Shown here: positions 46,926 to 59,138 of the stretch, one piece after another
Layout: each line of letters begins with the position of its first letter
Numbering within the stretch: position 1 is the stretch's first letter
Origin: Ornithinibacillus bavariensis
GTDB lineage: Bacteria > Bacillota > Bacilli > Bacillales > Amphibacillaceae
Reading direction: 5' to 3'
Length of the DNA: 64,000 bases
Assembly: GCF_018333235.1 (NCBI RefSeq)
Contig: NZ_BORP01000005.1
Coordinates: 124,001-188,000 of the forward strand
Notes under the pieces: generated by a model
Seen by the model: the letters and a program-made list of their open reading frames with translations, nothing else
Database searches by the model: none
What the model was told of the DNA's origin: nothing
Program-made: the position numbers and the translations under genes

Positions 46926-47078
46926 TTAAAGGTTAACGCTAAAAGATGTTGCCTTTTGGAAAATAGGTGGATGTGCTTCGCCACCATGAACTAAATCGCT
47001 TTGCTGATTCTCTTGTAAGAACAAGAATCCTCCCATTAAAATCACTCCTAATGCTACTGATGCAATCATTTTTTTCAT
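46926..47078 (-). CDS. Exported pro-peptide, candidate Phr/NprX-like signal, cassette 2
   Basis: A 50-residue ORF with AGGAGG six to seven bases before the ATG, starting only 13 bp after the regulator stop. The product is MKKMIASVALGVILMGGFLF followed by LQENQQSDLVHGG and the tail EAHPPIFQKATSFSVNL. The first 22 residues form a Sec-type signal, and the rest would be exported and trimmed. It has the same plan as the 44-residue peptide of cassette 1, with an unrelated tail sequence, as expected if each peptide is specific for its own receptor. Confidence 0.72.
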   Translation of the reverse strand: MKKMIASVALGVILMGGFLFLQENQQSDLVHGGEAHPPIFQKATSFSVNL

Positions 47079-47091
47079 GAACTATCCTCCT

Positions 47092-48357
47092 TTACAAATT
47101 AACTACTTCCTCAAATGTGAGGTTAGCTAGTTTATAGTATTTTACAGAGTCCTTATACCTTCCAACATCTTCAAAATGCTTTGCTAACATTTTTGAAAAT
47201 AGAATTAAATTAGCATGGTCCTTATGTTTTTTGAGATAAGGGATAAGATCCTCTGTTACTAACGTTGTAAATTTCTCATAGTCACCATTTATTGCATGAA
47301 TATAAGAGTGAATAATATAGTAATATAAATCGTAGAACACACTATTTCTAGCCTGACTTAGGATGACTTTTGCTTGTTCAATTATCTCTAATGCTTTATC
47401 AAAGTTTTGTAGCTTATAATATTCCTTAATAAGGTTTGTAATTGCTATTAATCTTTCATTTATGCCGACTGAATCATCGTCTATTGCTTGAAGATAGTAT
47501 TTAATTGCTTGCTTTGATTCACCCATAACAGCATATAAATAACCTAAGTTTTGATTTGTTAGCTGAATTACATTATTATTCTTGTTCAATTCACCTAAAT
47601 GTCTTGCAAGATTATAATGTTTAATTGCTTTTTGATACATTTTAATTCTCCGATAAGAAATACCTAAAATAATATGGCATTGTGCACAGCGGAGAAAATT
47701 ATATTCTTTTTGAAATATCTCAATCGCTTTATCCGCATATTCGATGGCTTCTAATGTATGTAATAACGTACTGTGTGTGACAGAGATTACATAATATAAA
47801 TCAGCAATTTCACTGTCTGGTAAATTTAAATAGCTTATCTTTCCCTCTGCTAAATTATACATTCTCAATGATTGATTGTACTCATTGCTAGTGGTAGCAT
47901 AATTCCCTTTAAATTTGTACCAGTAGTACATTTGTAAGTTATCAAAGTTACCAGAAAGTTCATTTAGGCTGTTAATCTGTTCTAATGCATTATCAAATTC
48001 TCCTAAGATTAAAAAATACCGAATCTTATGAATTTCAAATAACATAAGACTATCAGATCGAACAACAGCAAGTAACTCATTTAATTCATTATACTTATCA
48101 ATCATTTCATTTTTATCACTAGCATCGAAAAGCATATTAAACCACTCTTCACATTTCTCTTTAATGGTTATCGTTTGATCTCCATCAAGATCAATGCCAA
48201 GGCGTGTACAAAGCATACTAACGACTTCTGGGCTTGCCTCTGCTCGGAGGTTTTCTATCTTTGACAAATAGGACATAGAAACAATTCCTTCTGCTAGTTC
48301 TTCCTGTGTCATACCTTTTTTGACACGTTGCAATTTGATAAAGGAGCCTATTTCCAT
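47092..48357 (-). CDS. NprR/RNPP-like peptide-responsive regulator (XRE HTH + TPR), cassette 2
   Basis: A 421-residue protein with an N-terminal XRE helix-turn-helix (about 1-62, MTQEELAEGIVSMSYLSKIE) and a TPR-type helical array (QCHIILGISYRRIKMYQKAI, LGYLYAVMGESKQAIKYYLQ, YYKLQNFDKALEIIEQAKVI). It is paralogous to 31558-32859: both share SYLS-K/R-IEN in the HTH, CQ/CH-ILLGIS in the TPR region and the same length. A pro-peptide gene follows at once. The cassette sits between pruA and the putP unit, so proline genes are candidate targets, though this is only positional. Confidence 0.83.
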   Translation of the reverse strand: MEIGSFIKLQRVKKGMTQEELAEGIVSMSYLSKIENLRAEASPEVVSMLCTRLGIDLDGDQTITIKEKCEEWFNMLFDASDKNEMIDKYNELNELLAVVRSDSLMLFEIHKIRYFLILGEFDNALEQINSLNELSGNFDNLQMYYWYKFKGNYATTSNEYNQSLRMYNLAEGKISYLNLPDSEIADLYYVISVTHSTLLHTLEAIEYADKAIEIFQKEYNFLRCAQCHIILGISYRRIKMYQKAIKHYNLARHLGELNKNNNVIQLTNQNLGYLYAVMGESKQAIKYYLQAIDDDSVGINERLIAITNLIKEYYKLQNFDKALEIIEQAKVILSQARNSVFYDLYYYIIHSYIHAINGDYEKFTTLVTEDLIPYLKKHKDHANLILFSKMLAKHFEDVGRYKDSVKYYKLANLTFEEVVNL

Positions 48358-48469
48358 GTTACTTTCCTCCTAATTTTTGTCTCTATTTCTATTTGTTATC
48401 TATATAATAACATAATTCAAACTAATTGATATTGGGAAAGTTGGGGGTAAAAAGTACTAATAAAGCCCA

Positions 48470-48515
48470 AAAAACTTTCCTACTTTCCTAAAATGAGGAA
48501 AGTAGGAAAGTTTTT
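48470..48515. repeat. Perfect 20-bp inverted repeat upstream of the cassette 2 regulator
   Basis: AAAAACTTTCCTACTTTCCT and its exact complement with a 6-nt loop. It lies 113 bp upstream of the regulator start and 122 bp past the pruA terminator. Each arm holds two CTTTCC repeats. It could be a second terminator (A5/T5 at the ends) or a regulator operator. The 48358-48609 gap holds no gene. Confidence 0.6.
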
Positions 48516-48609
48516 AGACAAAAAGATAAAAATTCATGTCGAAAAGTGTAAAAAATAGTCGAAAATCTAAATCATTTTACTTTTTATTTCCTAACTTTCT
48601 TGAAGGCGT

Positions 48610-48649
48610 AAAAAGACCTCTTTCGATTAAAATTGAAAGAGGTCTTTTT
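48610..48649 (-). terminator. Terminator of pruA
   Basis: AAAAAGACCTCTTTC / GAAAGAGGTCTTTTT perfect 15-bp stem with a 10-nt loop, three bases past the pruA stop. Confidence 0.88.
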
Positions 48650-48651
48650 GA

Positions 48652-50199
48652 TTATAGCATTTCGGAAGTTGTTTTACCTTGCATATGCTGAATCAAATAG
48701 TCAGGTCCTCCAGCTTTTGAATCTGTTCCTGACATATTGAAGCCACCAAATGGTTGGTAACCAACAATAGCAGCGGTACATCCACGGTTGAAGTACAGAT
48801 TACCAACATGGAAGTCTCTACGTGCTTGTTCTAAGTGCTCACGATTATTCGTAATAACGGCACCAGTTAATCCATATTCTGTATTATTAGCAATTTCAAT
48901 TGCTTCATCAAAATCTTTTGCCTTTGCTAATGCAACAACAGGACCGAAGATTTCTTCTTGCATTATACGTGCATTCGGATCTAGGTCAGCAAATACAGTT
49001 GGATTTACAAACCATCCTTTTGAGTCATCACCTGTGCCACCAACTAGTAACTGACCTTCTTCTTTTCCGATCTCGATATATTCCATAATTTTATCATACG
49101 ATGCTTGGTCAATAACTGGACCCATATAATAATTTTCTGTAGGGTTTCCAACCATTAGCTCTTTTGTTAACTCAACAATACGTTCCTTTACCTGATCATA
49201 AACCTCTTCATGAATAACGGCACGTGAACAAGCAGAACATTTTTGTCCAGAAAAACCAAATGCAGATTGTACAATAGATTGAGCTGCCAATTCTAAATCT
49301 GCTTGATTATCTACCACAATAGTATCTTTTCCGCCCATTTCAAGGATAGTACGTTTTAACCACTTTTGACCTGGATGAACTTTAGCTGCACGTTCAAAAA
49401 TTCGTAATCCTACCTCACGAGATCCAGTGAAGCTTATGAAACGAGTGCGTGGATGATCAACTAAGAAGTCACCAACTTCACCACCAGGACCAGGAATATA
49501 GTTAATCACTCCAGCAGGTAGACCAGCTTCCTCTAGAACCTCCATGAACTTATAAGCGATAACAGGTGTTACACTTGCAGGCTTCAATAATACGGTATTA
49601 CCAGTCACCATAGCTGCAACTGCTGTTCCTGCCATAATTGCAAATGAAAAATTCCAAGGGGAAATAACTAGTCCTACTCCTAATGGAATATAATCAAAGC
49701 GGTTAATTTCAATCGGACGACTATTTACTGGTATACCATCTTTAAGTTGAAGCATTTGTCGTCCATAAAATTCCATGAAGTCAATTGCTTCTGCAGTTTC
49801 TCCGTCTGCTTCCTTCCAAGGCTTACCTGCTTCTTTTACAAGCAGTGCAGAGAATTCATGCTTACGACGGCGAACAATAGCAGCGGCACGGAACAAAATA
49901 TCTGCGCGAAACTTTGGATCAGACGTTCTCCAGTAAGACTTAAATGTTTCATCTGCTACTTTCATTGCTTTTTCAGCAAGTTCTTTATTAGATTTTGATA
50001 CATAACCGATAACTTCCTCTTTGTTACTAGGATTAACGGAAGTAATTTTATCCTCAGTGGTAATTCTTTCACCACCTATAATAAGTGGGTATTCTTTACC
50101 AAGGTCTGCTTCAACCTTTTTGATAGCATCTAGCATTAATAGTTTATTTTCTTCCACTGTATAATCAGTAAAAGGTTCATGCTTGTAAGGTATTACCAT
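48652..50199 (-). CDS. pruA: L-glutamate gamma-semialdehyde (P5C) dehydrogenase
   Basis: A 515-residue aldehyde dehydrogenase of the Firmicute RocA/PruA group. It has cofactor-binding [22 protein letters not shown], the general-base Glu in LEMGGKD, the catalytic Cys in [11 protein letters not shown] and EEIFGPVVA. It oxidises glutamate semialdehyde to glutamate, the last step of proline and arginine catabolism, in the cytosol. No proline dehydrogenase gene is nearby. Together with the proline symporter it suggests proline use, with a signalling cassette lodged between the two. Confidence 0.95.
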   Translation of the reverse strand: MVIPYKHEPFTDYTVEENKLLMLDAIKKVEADLGKEYPLIIGGERITTEDKITSVNPSNKEEVIGYVSKSNKELAEKAMKVADETFKSYWRTSDPKFRADILFRAAAIVRRRKHEFSALLVKEAGKPWKEADGETAEAIDFMEFYGRQMLQLKDGIPVNSRPIEINRFDYIPLGVGLVISPWNFSFAIMAGTAVAAMVTGNTVLLKPASVTPVIAYKFMEVLEEAGLPAGVINYIPGPGGEVGDFLVDHPRTRFISFTGSREVGLRIFERAAKVHPGQKWLKRTILEMGGKDTIVVDNQADLELAAQSIVQSAFGFSGQKCSACSRAVIHEEVYDQVKERIVELTKELMVGNPTENYYMGPVIDQASYDKIMEYIEIGKEEGQLLVGGTGDDSKGWFVNPTVFADLDPNARIMQEEIFGPVVALAKAKDFDEAIEIANNTEYGLTGAVITNNREHLEQARRDFHVGNLYFNRGCTAAIVGYQPFGGFNMSGTDSKAGGPDYLIQHMQGKTTSEML

Positions 50200-50374
50200 G
50201 TTTAAAACCTCCCAATAATAGAATCCGATTTTTCCAATGCTCGCTCCGTTCTCGAATATAAAATAAAACTACCATTCATTGATTCATGTTATGAATCTAC
50301 ATGTCTGCTTACACTTGAATCAAAAGCCTTCATTGTGCTTATGTCCATACATGTATTGTGAATGTCAAAAAAAC

Positions 50375-50396
50375 GGAGTGGAAAAATATCCACTCC
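50375..50396 (-). terminator. Terminator of the pcrB-pcrA-ligA-camS unit
   Basis: GGAGTGG / CCACTCC with an 8-nt loop, followed on the minus strand by GTTTTTTTG. It lies 44 bp past the camS stop. Confidence 0.8.
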
Positions 50397-50439
50397 TATT
50401 CTAACGCAAACTCTACTACTCTTCAAACAATCTATACAT

Positions 50440-51558
50440 CTAATGGAATATATGGACAGTAGGATCTTCCTTTCCAGCCTCCCGATAAATATATCCTTCC
50501 AGCCTTTGACTAGAGCTAATTTTAATTTCTATATCATATTTATTAGGAAATTTATCCTTTACTAATCCATACGTGTACTGTGCAAAGCCAATTATCTCTG
50601 CCTTTCCATTAAACTCAATAGGAACCTCTATTTCTAGCTTTTGCAGCTCATCATTGACATAAAAGCCCTTTCCAATGTATCCCACATAATTAGGGAAAAA
50701 ATCTGAGATTTCAACACCAAATGTATTTACGATTTGTGCATCATCAAAGTGTTTATCTTCTGCTTCATTTGATGGAAATAGAATATAATCTTCCTTTATT
50801 GCATCCCATCCGTCTATACTCATATCATTTTCTTCCACATAAGTTTTTGCCACAAAGTTACCAGGAACAGCAGATCCACTTTTTTCTTCTCTGTATAGAG
50901 CAATCATGATAGGAACCTTTTCTAAACCTTCAACCTTTCGCAAACGCTCCAATACAGCCTGTGCTATTTCTTCACCCTTCGCAAGCATCTTTTTTTCTGA
51001 GATATCCTCATAATAATATGGGCCACCAACCTCTGTTTGAAAACGATATTGTGATTTTAGAGCAATTCCTATGGAAGCACCAACAAGCTCTACCGTATTA
51101 TTTTCCGTTCTTCTTAGATAATTCTGCTCCAAAATATGGGATAAATAACGAGGGTTTTTTCGATAGGTCTCCTCACTCGAACCTTTTTCAACAATGGGAT
51201 TGAGGTCATCAATCCAGCTAAATACTGTATCTGAATCCAAATATTGGCCCTCTTCAAAGTAATATTTGTTAGGATCAAAATATTCCTTTGAATGTCTCAT
51301 CAAGCCCTCTTCTAGCTCATCAATATCTAATCGGTTACCCGCCATTTGATTTGTAATAACCCCTCTTGCTCCACTTGTACGATATGGCAAGATAACACGA
51401 TAATCCTCATCAGACAATTTATAGGTTGGAACAATCGATGTCTGACCAGTCTTTTCTTCTTCCTTTTGAACGACATCGTCCTTTTTATCATTTATCTTAG
51501 GTCCACAGCTCGCTAAAAAGAGAAGCAAACTTAGAAGTATAATAGTTAGTTTTTTCAC
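50440..51558 (-). CDS. camS: CamS family lipoprotein (YerH-like)
   Basis: A 372-residue lipoprotein. The signal peptide MKKLTIILLSLLLFLAS ends at Cys18. The mature part matches the CamS sex-pheromone-precursor family (RVILPYRTSGARGVITNQMA; NRLDIDELEEGLMRHSKEYF). In Staphylococcus and Enterococcus homologues the residues just before the Cys are released as the cAM373 pheromone AIFILAS; here the equivalent heptapeptide is LLLFLAS (residues 11-17). Last gene of the pcrB-pcrA-ligA-camS unit, 11 bp after ligA. The function of the lipoprotein itself is unknown. Confidence 0.92.
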   Translation of the reverse strand: MKKLTIILLSLLLFLASCGPKINDKKDDVVQKEEEKTGQTSIVPTYKLSDEDYRVILPYRTSGARGVITNQMAGNRLDIDELEEGLMRHSKEYFDPNKYYFEEGQYLDSDTVFSWIDDLNPIVEKGSSEETYRKNPRYLSHILEQNYLRRTENNTVELVGASIGIALKSQYRFQTEVGGPYYYEDISEKKMLAKGEEIAQAVLERLRKVEGLEKVPIMIALYREEKSGSAVPGNFVAKTYVEENDMSIDGWDAIKEDYILFPSNEAEDKHFDDAQIVNTFGVEISDFFPNYVGYIGKGFYVNDELQKLEIEVPIEFNGKAEIIGFAQYTYGLVKDKFPNKYDIEIKISSSQRLEGYIYREAGKEDPTVHIFH

Positions 51559-51569
51559 GCTACCCCTCC

Positions 51570-55866
<4,297 letters not shown>

Positions 55867-55887
55867 GTCAAAACACCTTCCTAAACA

Positions 55888-56577
55888 TCAATTATCTTTT
55901 ACTGCTTGTACGGTCTTCAATGCTTCTTTTATATTTGTGTAAATACAATTGCCAACAACAATGACATCTGCATATTCTTTCATTTCTTTTGCCTGTATAG
56001 CAGTCTCAATACCACCACCATAAAACAGCTGTGTGTTCTTAAGTTCAGACTTAACCTTCCTTACTAACTCAGGATTACCATATTTCCCGCTATACTCCAT
56101 ATAAAAAATTGGTAGATGAAAAATATTCTCCACCATGTAAGCATACGCTACAATATCTTCTTCACTAGGAAGCTTGCAATTAGTCTGTTGGAATGCCTTT
56201 GCTTCTTCATTCAAGATACAGTAACCCTCTACATATATTTCATCCCAGTTCATAATATCCTTATATTCCTTTATTGCTTCATGCTGTATGTCCATCATCC
56301 ATTTTTTTTCATGACTATTTAGCACCATCGGAATATAGTAATAGTCAAATCCTGGAGTGATGGCCTCCATAGATGATATTTCTAATACTACAGGCACTGT
56401 ATAACGACGAATACTGGAAAGTAAATCCAAGACACCATCAAGTGTTACATTATCTGTACCACCAACAATAATGGCATCCGTTCCAGATTCACATACTAAT
56501 TCTAAATCTTCATCCGAAATTTCCTTAGCCGGATCTAGCTTAAAAACATGCTTCCATTCTTTCATATTCGTATACAA
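55888..56577 (-). CDS. pcrB: Heptaprenylglyceryl phosphate synthase PcrB
   Basis: A 229-residue TIM-barrel prenyltransferase (MKEWKHVFKLDPAKEISDED; VCESGTDAIIVGGTDNVTLD; MEYSGKYGNPELV; FYGGGIETAIQAKEMKEYAD). It transfers a heptaprenyl group to sn-glycerol-1-phosphate, giving an archaeal-type ether lipid precursor in Bacillaceae. It heads the pcrB-pcrA-ligA-camS unit. Confidence 0.95.
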   Translation of the reverse strand: MYTNMKEWKHVFKLDPAKEISDEDLELVCESGTDAIIVGGTDNVTLDGVLDLLSSIRRYTVPVVLEISSMEAITPGFDYYYIPMVLNSHEKKWMMDIQHEAIKEYKDIMNWDEIYVEGYCILNEEAKAFQQTNCKLPSEEDIVAYAYMVENIFHLPIFYMEYSGKYGNPELVRKVKSELKNTQLFYGGGIETAIQAKEMKEYADVIVVGNCIYTNIKEALKTVQAVKDN

Positions 56578-56696
56578 AGATTTAATCCCCCATCATTCAT
56601 ATTCCATTAATTCATTATAGCAAAAATAACGGGAACGATTTAGTAATTTGGAGGTAAATTTCATGAACTGGAGTAATGAAAAAGTAGTATACCGTA

Positions 56697-56722
56697 TAAA
56701 TTCGATAAAATAATCGAATTTA
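56697..56722. repeat. Perfect 10-bp inverted repeat between pcrB and satD
   Basis: TAAATTCGAT-AAAATA-ATCGAATTTA. It is in the divergent promoter region of pcrB and satD and could be a regulator site for either gene. Confidence 0.45.
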
Positions 56723-56816
56723 TTACACATTCTATTATATAATCAAATTTATCTATAGTATTACAGTATAGTTGAACCTTTAGTAATTACTATACTTTCA
56801 TCAAATATACTTGTGA

Positions 56817-56990
56817 TATAATAAAAGTAAAATTTATGATAAATGACACACCTTACTTGTATCATTTACCGATTATATTACGTATAGACTCATTATATAT
56901 TCGACTTTTAAGATTTCACTTAGTAATTAGTTACTTTAACCGATAGAATGTTTATATTCTCCTGTCGGCGAGAAAAGGAGGAGAAGCATA
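56817..56990 (+). promoter_or_regulatory. Putative promoter and structured leader of satD
   Basis: A TATAAT at 56817-56822 is a plausible -10. The roughly 165-nt leader that follows can fold into at least three hairpins: TAAATGA/TCATTTA (56840-56846 with 56862-56868), AGTAA-TTAG-TTACT (near 56922), and CCGATAG/CTGTCGG (56940-56946 with 56962-56968) just before the AAAGGAGGAG ribosome site. Such a leader suggests post-transcriptional control. No known riboswitch class is recognised. Confidence 0.4.
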
Positions 56991-57863
56991 GTGAATAAAC
57001 AAATTTCTATTTTTATAATGGATGTAAGTGGTAGCTCAAATGATCCCAAATTTGGAGAAGAACTAGAAACATATTTACAAGATCTTACTAGTTGGGTCCA
57101 AAGTTGGTCAAAGAATATTTTGAACCTGAAGATTACAACACGCATGGGGGATGAAGTCATGCTTATGAGCGAAAACTATGCTGCTGCTTATATGATTGCC
57201 TCCTACATCAGTCGTATATGGAAGTTCAAGAATCACAAACCATACTTCGGTTTAAGCTTCGGAAATATTAACAAAGACATAGAGGATATCAATTTAGATA
57301 CTTGGATTCACCCTCTCGTGAAACAAGCTAGAATTGCTAATAATGAAATAAAAAAAATAAAGGATAATCGACCTTTATTCCGATTTAAATTAGACAATAA
57401 CGTTAGTAATACTACGTTAATGAACTTACTGAAAACAGAGCCTAGCGGTAATTTATTTTCTGTGTTCGAAACATTAATTAATACCCTAATTGAAACACAA
57501 AACCTGTACTTTATTAGGCAAACAAAATTACAGGAATTGATTACGACCCTCCAATTAATTTTAGAGAAGCAGAGAGATATTGCCAGACTATTGAAAAAGT
57601 CCCCTTCAACCATTTCAAGCCATTTAAACAAAGCGGATGGATTTGAAGTAATCAAGTCATTCCAAAGAACAATTGAAGCACTTACATCTTTTCAAGTAAC
57701 TACATTACGATTAGAGAGTATTACTTCTAGTCAGGCGGATTCAGAGATTGAATACGTATTAAAGCAACACAATCCTTACAAGACTATAGAGCAGCTAGAT
57801 AAACAAATAAAAGCGCATATTAAAAAAAATATCCATAACTTCTTTGACCTGACAATTAGTTGA
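56991..57863 (+). CDS. SatD family protein with cyclase-like motifs and HTH
   Basis: A 290-residue protein, GTG start behind AAAGGAGGAG. The N-terminal 170 residues resemble a nucleotidyl-cyclase palm fold: IFIMDVSGSS carries Asp11 in the place of the first metal-binding Asp of class III cyclases, and RMGDEVMLMSENYAAAYMIA carries Asp54 in the second metal site position. A helix-turn-helix follows (about 190-215, RDIARLLKKSPSTISSHLNK). The SatD family name comes from Streptococcus secretion/acid tolerance work; its biochemistry is unknown. It is directly followed by a DUF3307 membrane protein, its usual partner in Firmicutes. Cyclase activity is speculation. Confidence 0.75.
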   Translation: MNKQISIFIMDVSGSSNDPKFGEELETYLQDLTSWVQSWSKNILNLKITTRMGDEVMLMSENYAAAYMIASYISRIWKFKNHKPYFGLSFGNINKDIEDINLDTWIHPLVKQARIANNEIKKIKDNRPLFRFKLDNNVSNTTLMNLLKTEPSGNLFSVFETLINTLIETQNLYFIRQTKLQELITTLQLILEKQRDIARLLKKSPSTISSHLNKADGFEVIKSFQRTIEALTSFQVTTLRLESITSSQADSEIEYVLKQHNPYKTIEQLDKQIKAHIKKNIHNFFDLTIS

Positions 57864-57888
57864 ATGGGAAAAGAAATGGGGAAATTCT

Positions 57889-58755
57889 ATGATACTCCTT
57901 AGCCTTATATTGGCACACTTAGTGGGTGACTTCTATTTACAGACAGATGAAATGGCAAAGACCAAGGAAAAATCTTTAAGGAAACATATCTTTCATCATT
58001 TTATTTGTCTCCTCTTCGTCACCATGGCGTACTGGTTTTCACAATCCGAAACGAAGGACTTCTTTCATCACGTCTGTTTTCCACTTTTATTTATTTTATT
58101 TTTTCATTACCTCATAGACTGCTTAAAGATTATCTCTTCTAAAGCGAATAACATCAGAAAAATGATAGGGGAGTATGTTGAAGCAAAATTGTTACTACTA
58201 GACCAAGCATTGCATGTGGTAGTAATCATTATTGCCTGTTCCTTTTTTTATAACATTCCAATCGATGTTCTTTTAAAGAAATTAAACATGTTGATTCGAA
58301 CGGACACCACTTTAGGTACCCTCAATATTCTATTATTCTTAATGATCATTTTAATCCTAGCAACAACCTTTAGTGGACTTGTCATTAAAAAGGTAGTCGG
58401 TAATCTCCCAAACCATATTTCAACCTTTGAAGGAAAGCTTTCCTTTAAAATGGCTGAAAACAATAAGGAGACATCAAGAAAACCAAAAATGACAGAGGAG
58501 TATCATTATACTCTATATAATATTAATAGTTATAATCGCGGGGAGATAATTGGATATATTGAAAGGATTATCGTTATCATATTAACCTATTATTCTGCTT
58601 ATCCAGCTATTGGTTTTATTATAGCAGCAAAGTCGATAGCAAGATTTAAGTTAATGGAGGAAAGAGCTTGGGCAGAATATTTCTTATTAGGCACCTTATT
58701 ATCCATGTTGATAGGAATTTCCTTAGGAGTTATTACAAGAATAGTTTTAACATAG
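57889..58755 (+). CDS. DUF3307 domain membrane protein
   Basis: A 288-residue membrane protein with six to seven helices. The N-terminus LILAHLVGDFYLQTDEMAKT (about 6-25) and the HHFICLLFV and HYLIDCLKI stretches with conserved His/Asp are the DUF3307 signature. The function is unknown. The gene begins 25 bp after satD and shares its terminator. A sensor/regulator plus membrane partner pair is the natural reading. Confidence 0.85.
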   Translation: MILLSLILAHLVGDFYLQTDEMAKTKEKSLRKHIFHHFICLLFVTMAYWFSQSETKDFFHHVCFPLLFILFFHYLIDCLKIISSKANNIRKMIGEYVEAKLLLLDQALHVVVIIIACSFFYNIPIDVLLKKLNMLIRTDTTLGTLNILLFLMIILILATTFSGLVIKKVVGNLPNHISTFEGKLSFKMAENNKETSRKPKMTEEYHYTLYNINSYNRGEIIGYIERIIVIILTYYSAYPAIGFIIAAKSIARFKLMEERAWAEYFLLGTLLSMLIGISLGVITRIVLT

Positions 58756-58768
58756 ATGACAACATAAA

Positions 58769-58797
58769 AAGGAGAAGACCTGTTTCGGTCTCTCCTT
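58769..58797. terminator. Bidirectional terminator
   Basis: AAGGAGA(A)GACC / GGTCTCTCCTT with a one-base bulge, between the convergent DUF3307 and yerC genes. Confidence 0.7.
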
Positions 58798-58817
58798 ATT
58801 TAATACACAGTTACCAT

Positions 58818-59120
58818 CTAATCGGCATCCTGTTCCAAGATCCGCCCTAAAACTATTTTATAGCCATCACTTCCGTAATCGATACAACGTCTCACCCTGG
58901 AGATGGTTGCAGTGGATGCTTTTGTTTCCTGCTCAATTACTTTGTAGGTAAAACCTTCTGTAAGCATTTTAGCTACTTGAAGACGTTGGGCAAGGGACTG
59001 GATTTCTCCCATAGTTGCTATATCATCGAAAAATCGATAGCACTCTTCGCGATCTTTTAATGATAAAATAGCGTCAAATAGTCGATCAAGTTCTTCCCCA
59101 CGTAATTTATCAATTTGCAT
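58818..59120 (-). CDS. yerC: YerC/YecD family TrpR-related protein
   Basis: A 100-residue all-helical protein of the TrpR-like YerC/YecD family: LFDAILSLKDREECYRFFDD, MGEIQSLAQRLQVAKML and the helix-turn-helix YKVIEQETKASTATISRVRR. It is DNA-binding by fold, with target unknown. It follows yerB by 18 bp, as in B. subtilis. Confidence 0.93.
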   Translation of the reverse strand: MQIDKLRGEELDRLFDAILSLKDREECYRFFDDIATMGEIQSLAQRLQVAKMLTEGFTYKVIEQETKASTATISRVRRCIDYGSDGYKIVLGRILEQDAD

Positions 59121-59138
59121 GTCGATTCCCCCTACTCC

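Noticed and set aside
48470-48649. Possible CRISPR or repeat array because of several CTTTCC / GGAAAG repeats
   Set aside because: The repeats form one hairpin and one terminator. There is no regular spacer pattern and no cas gene in the window.
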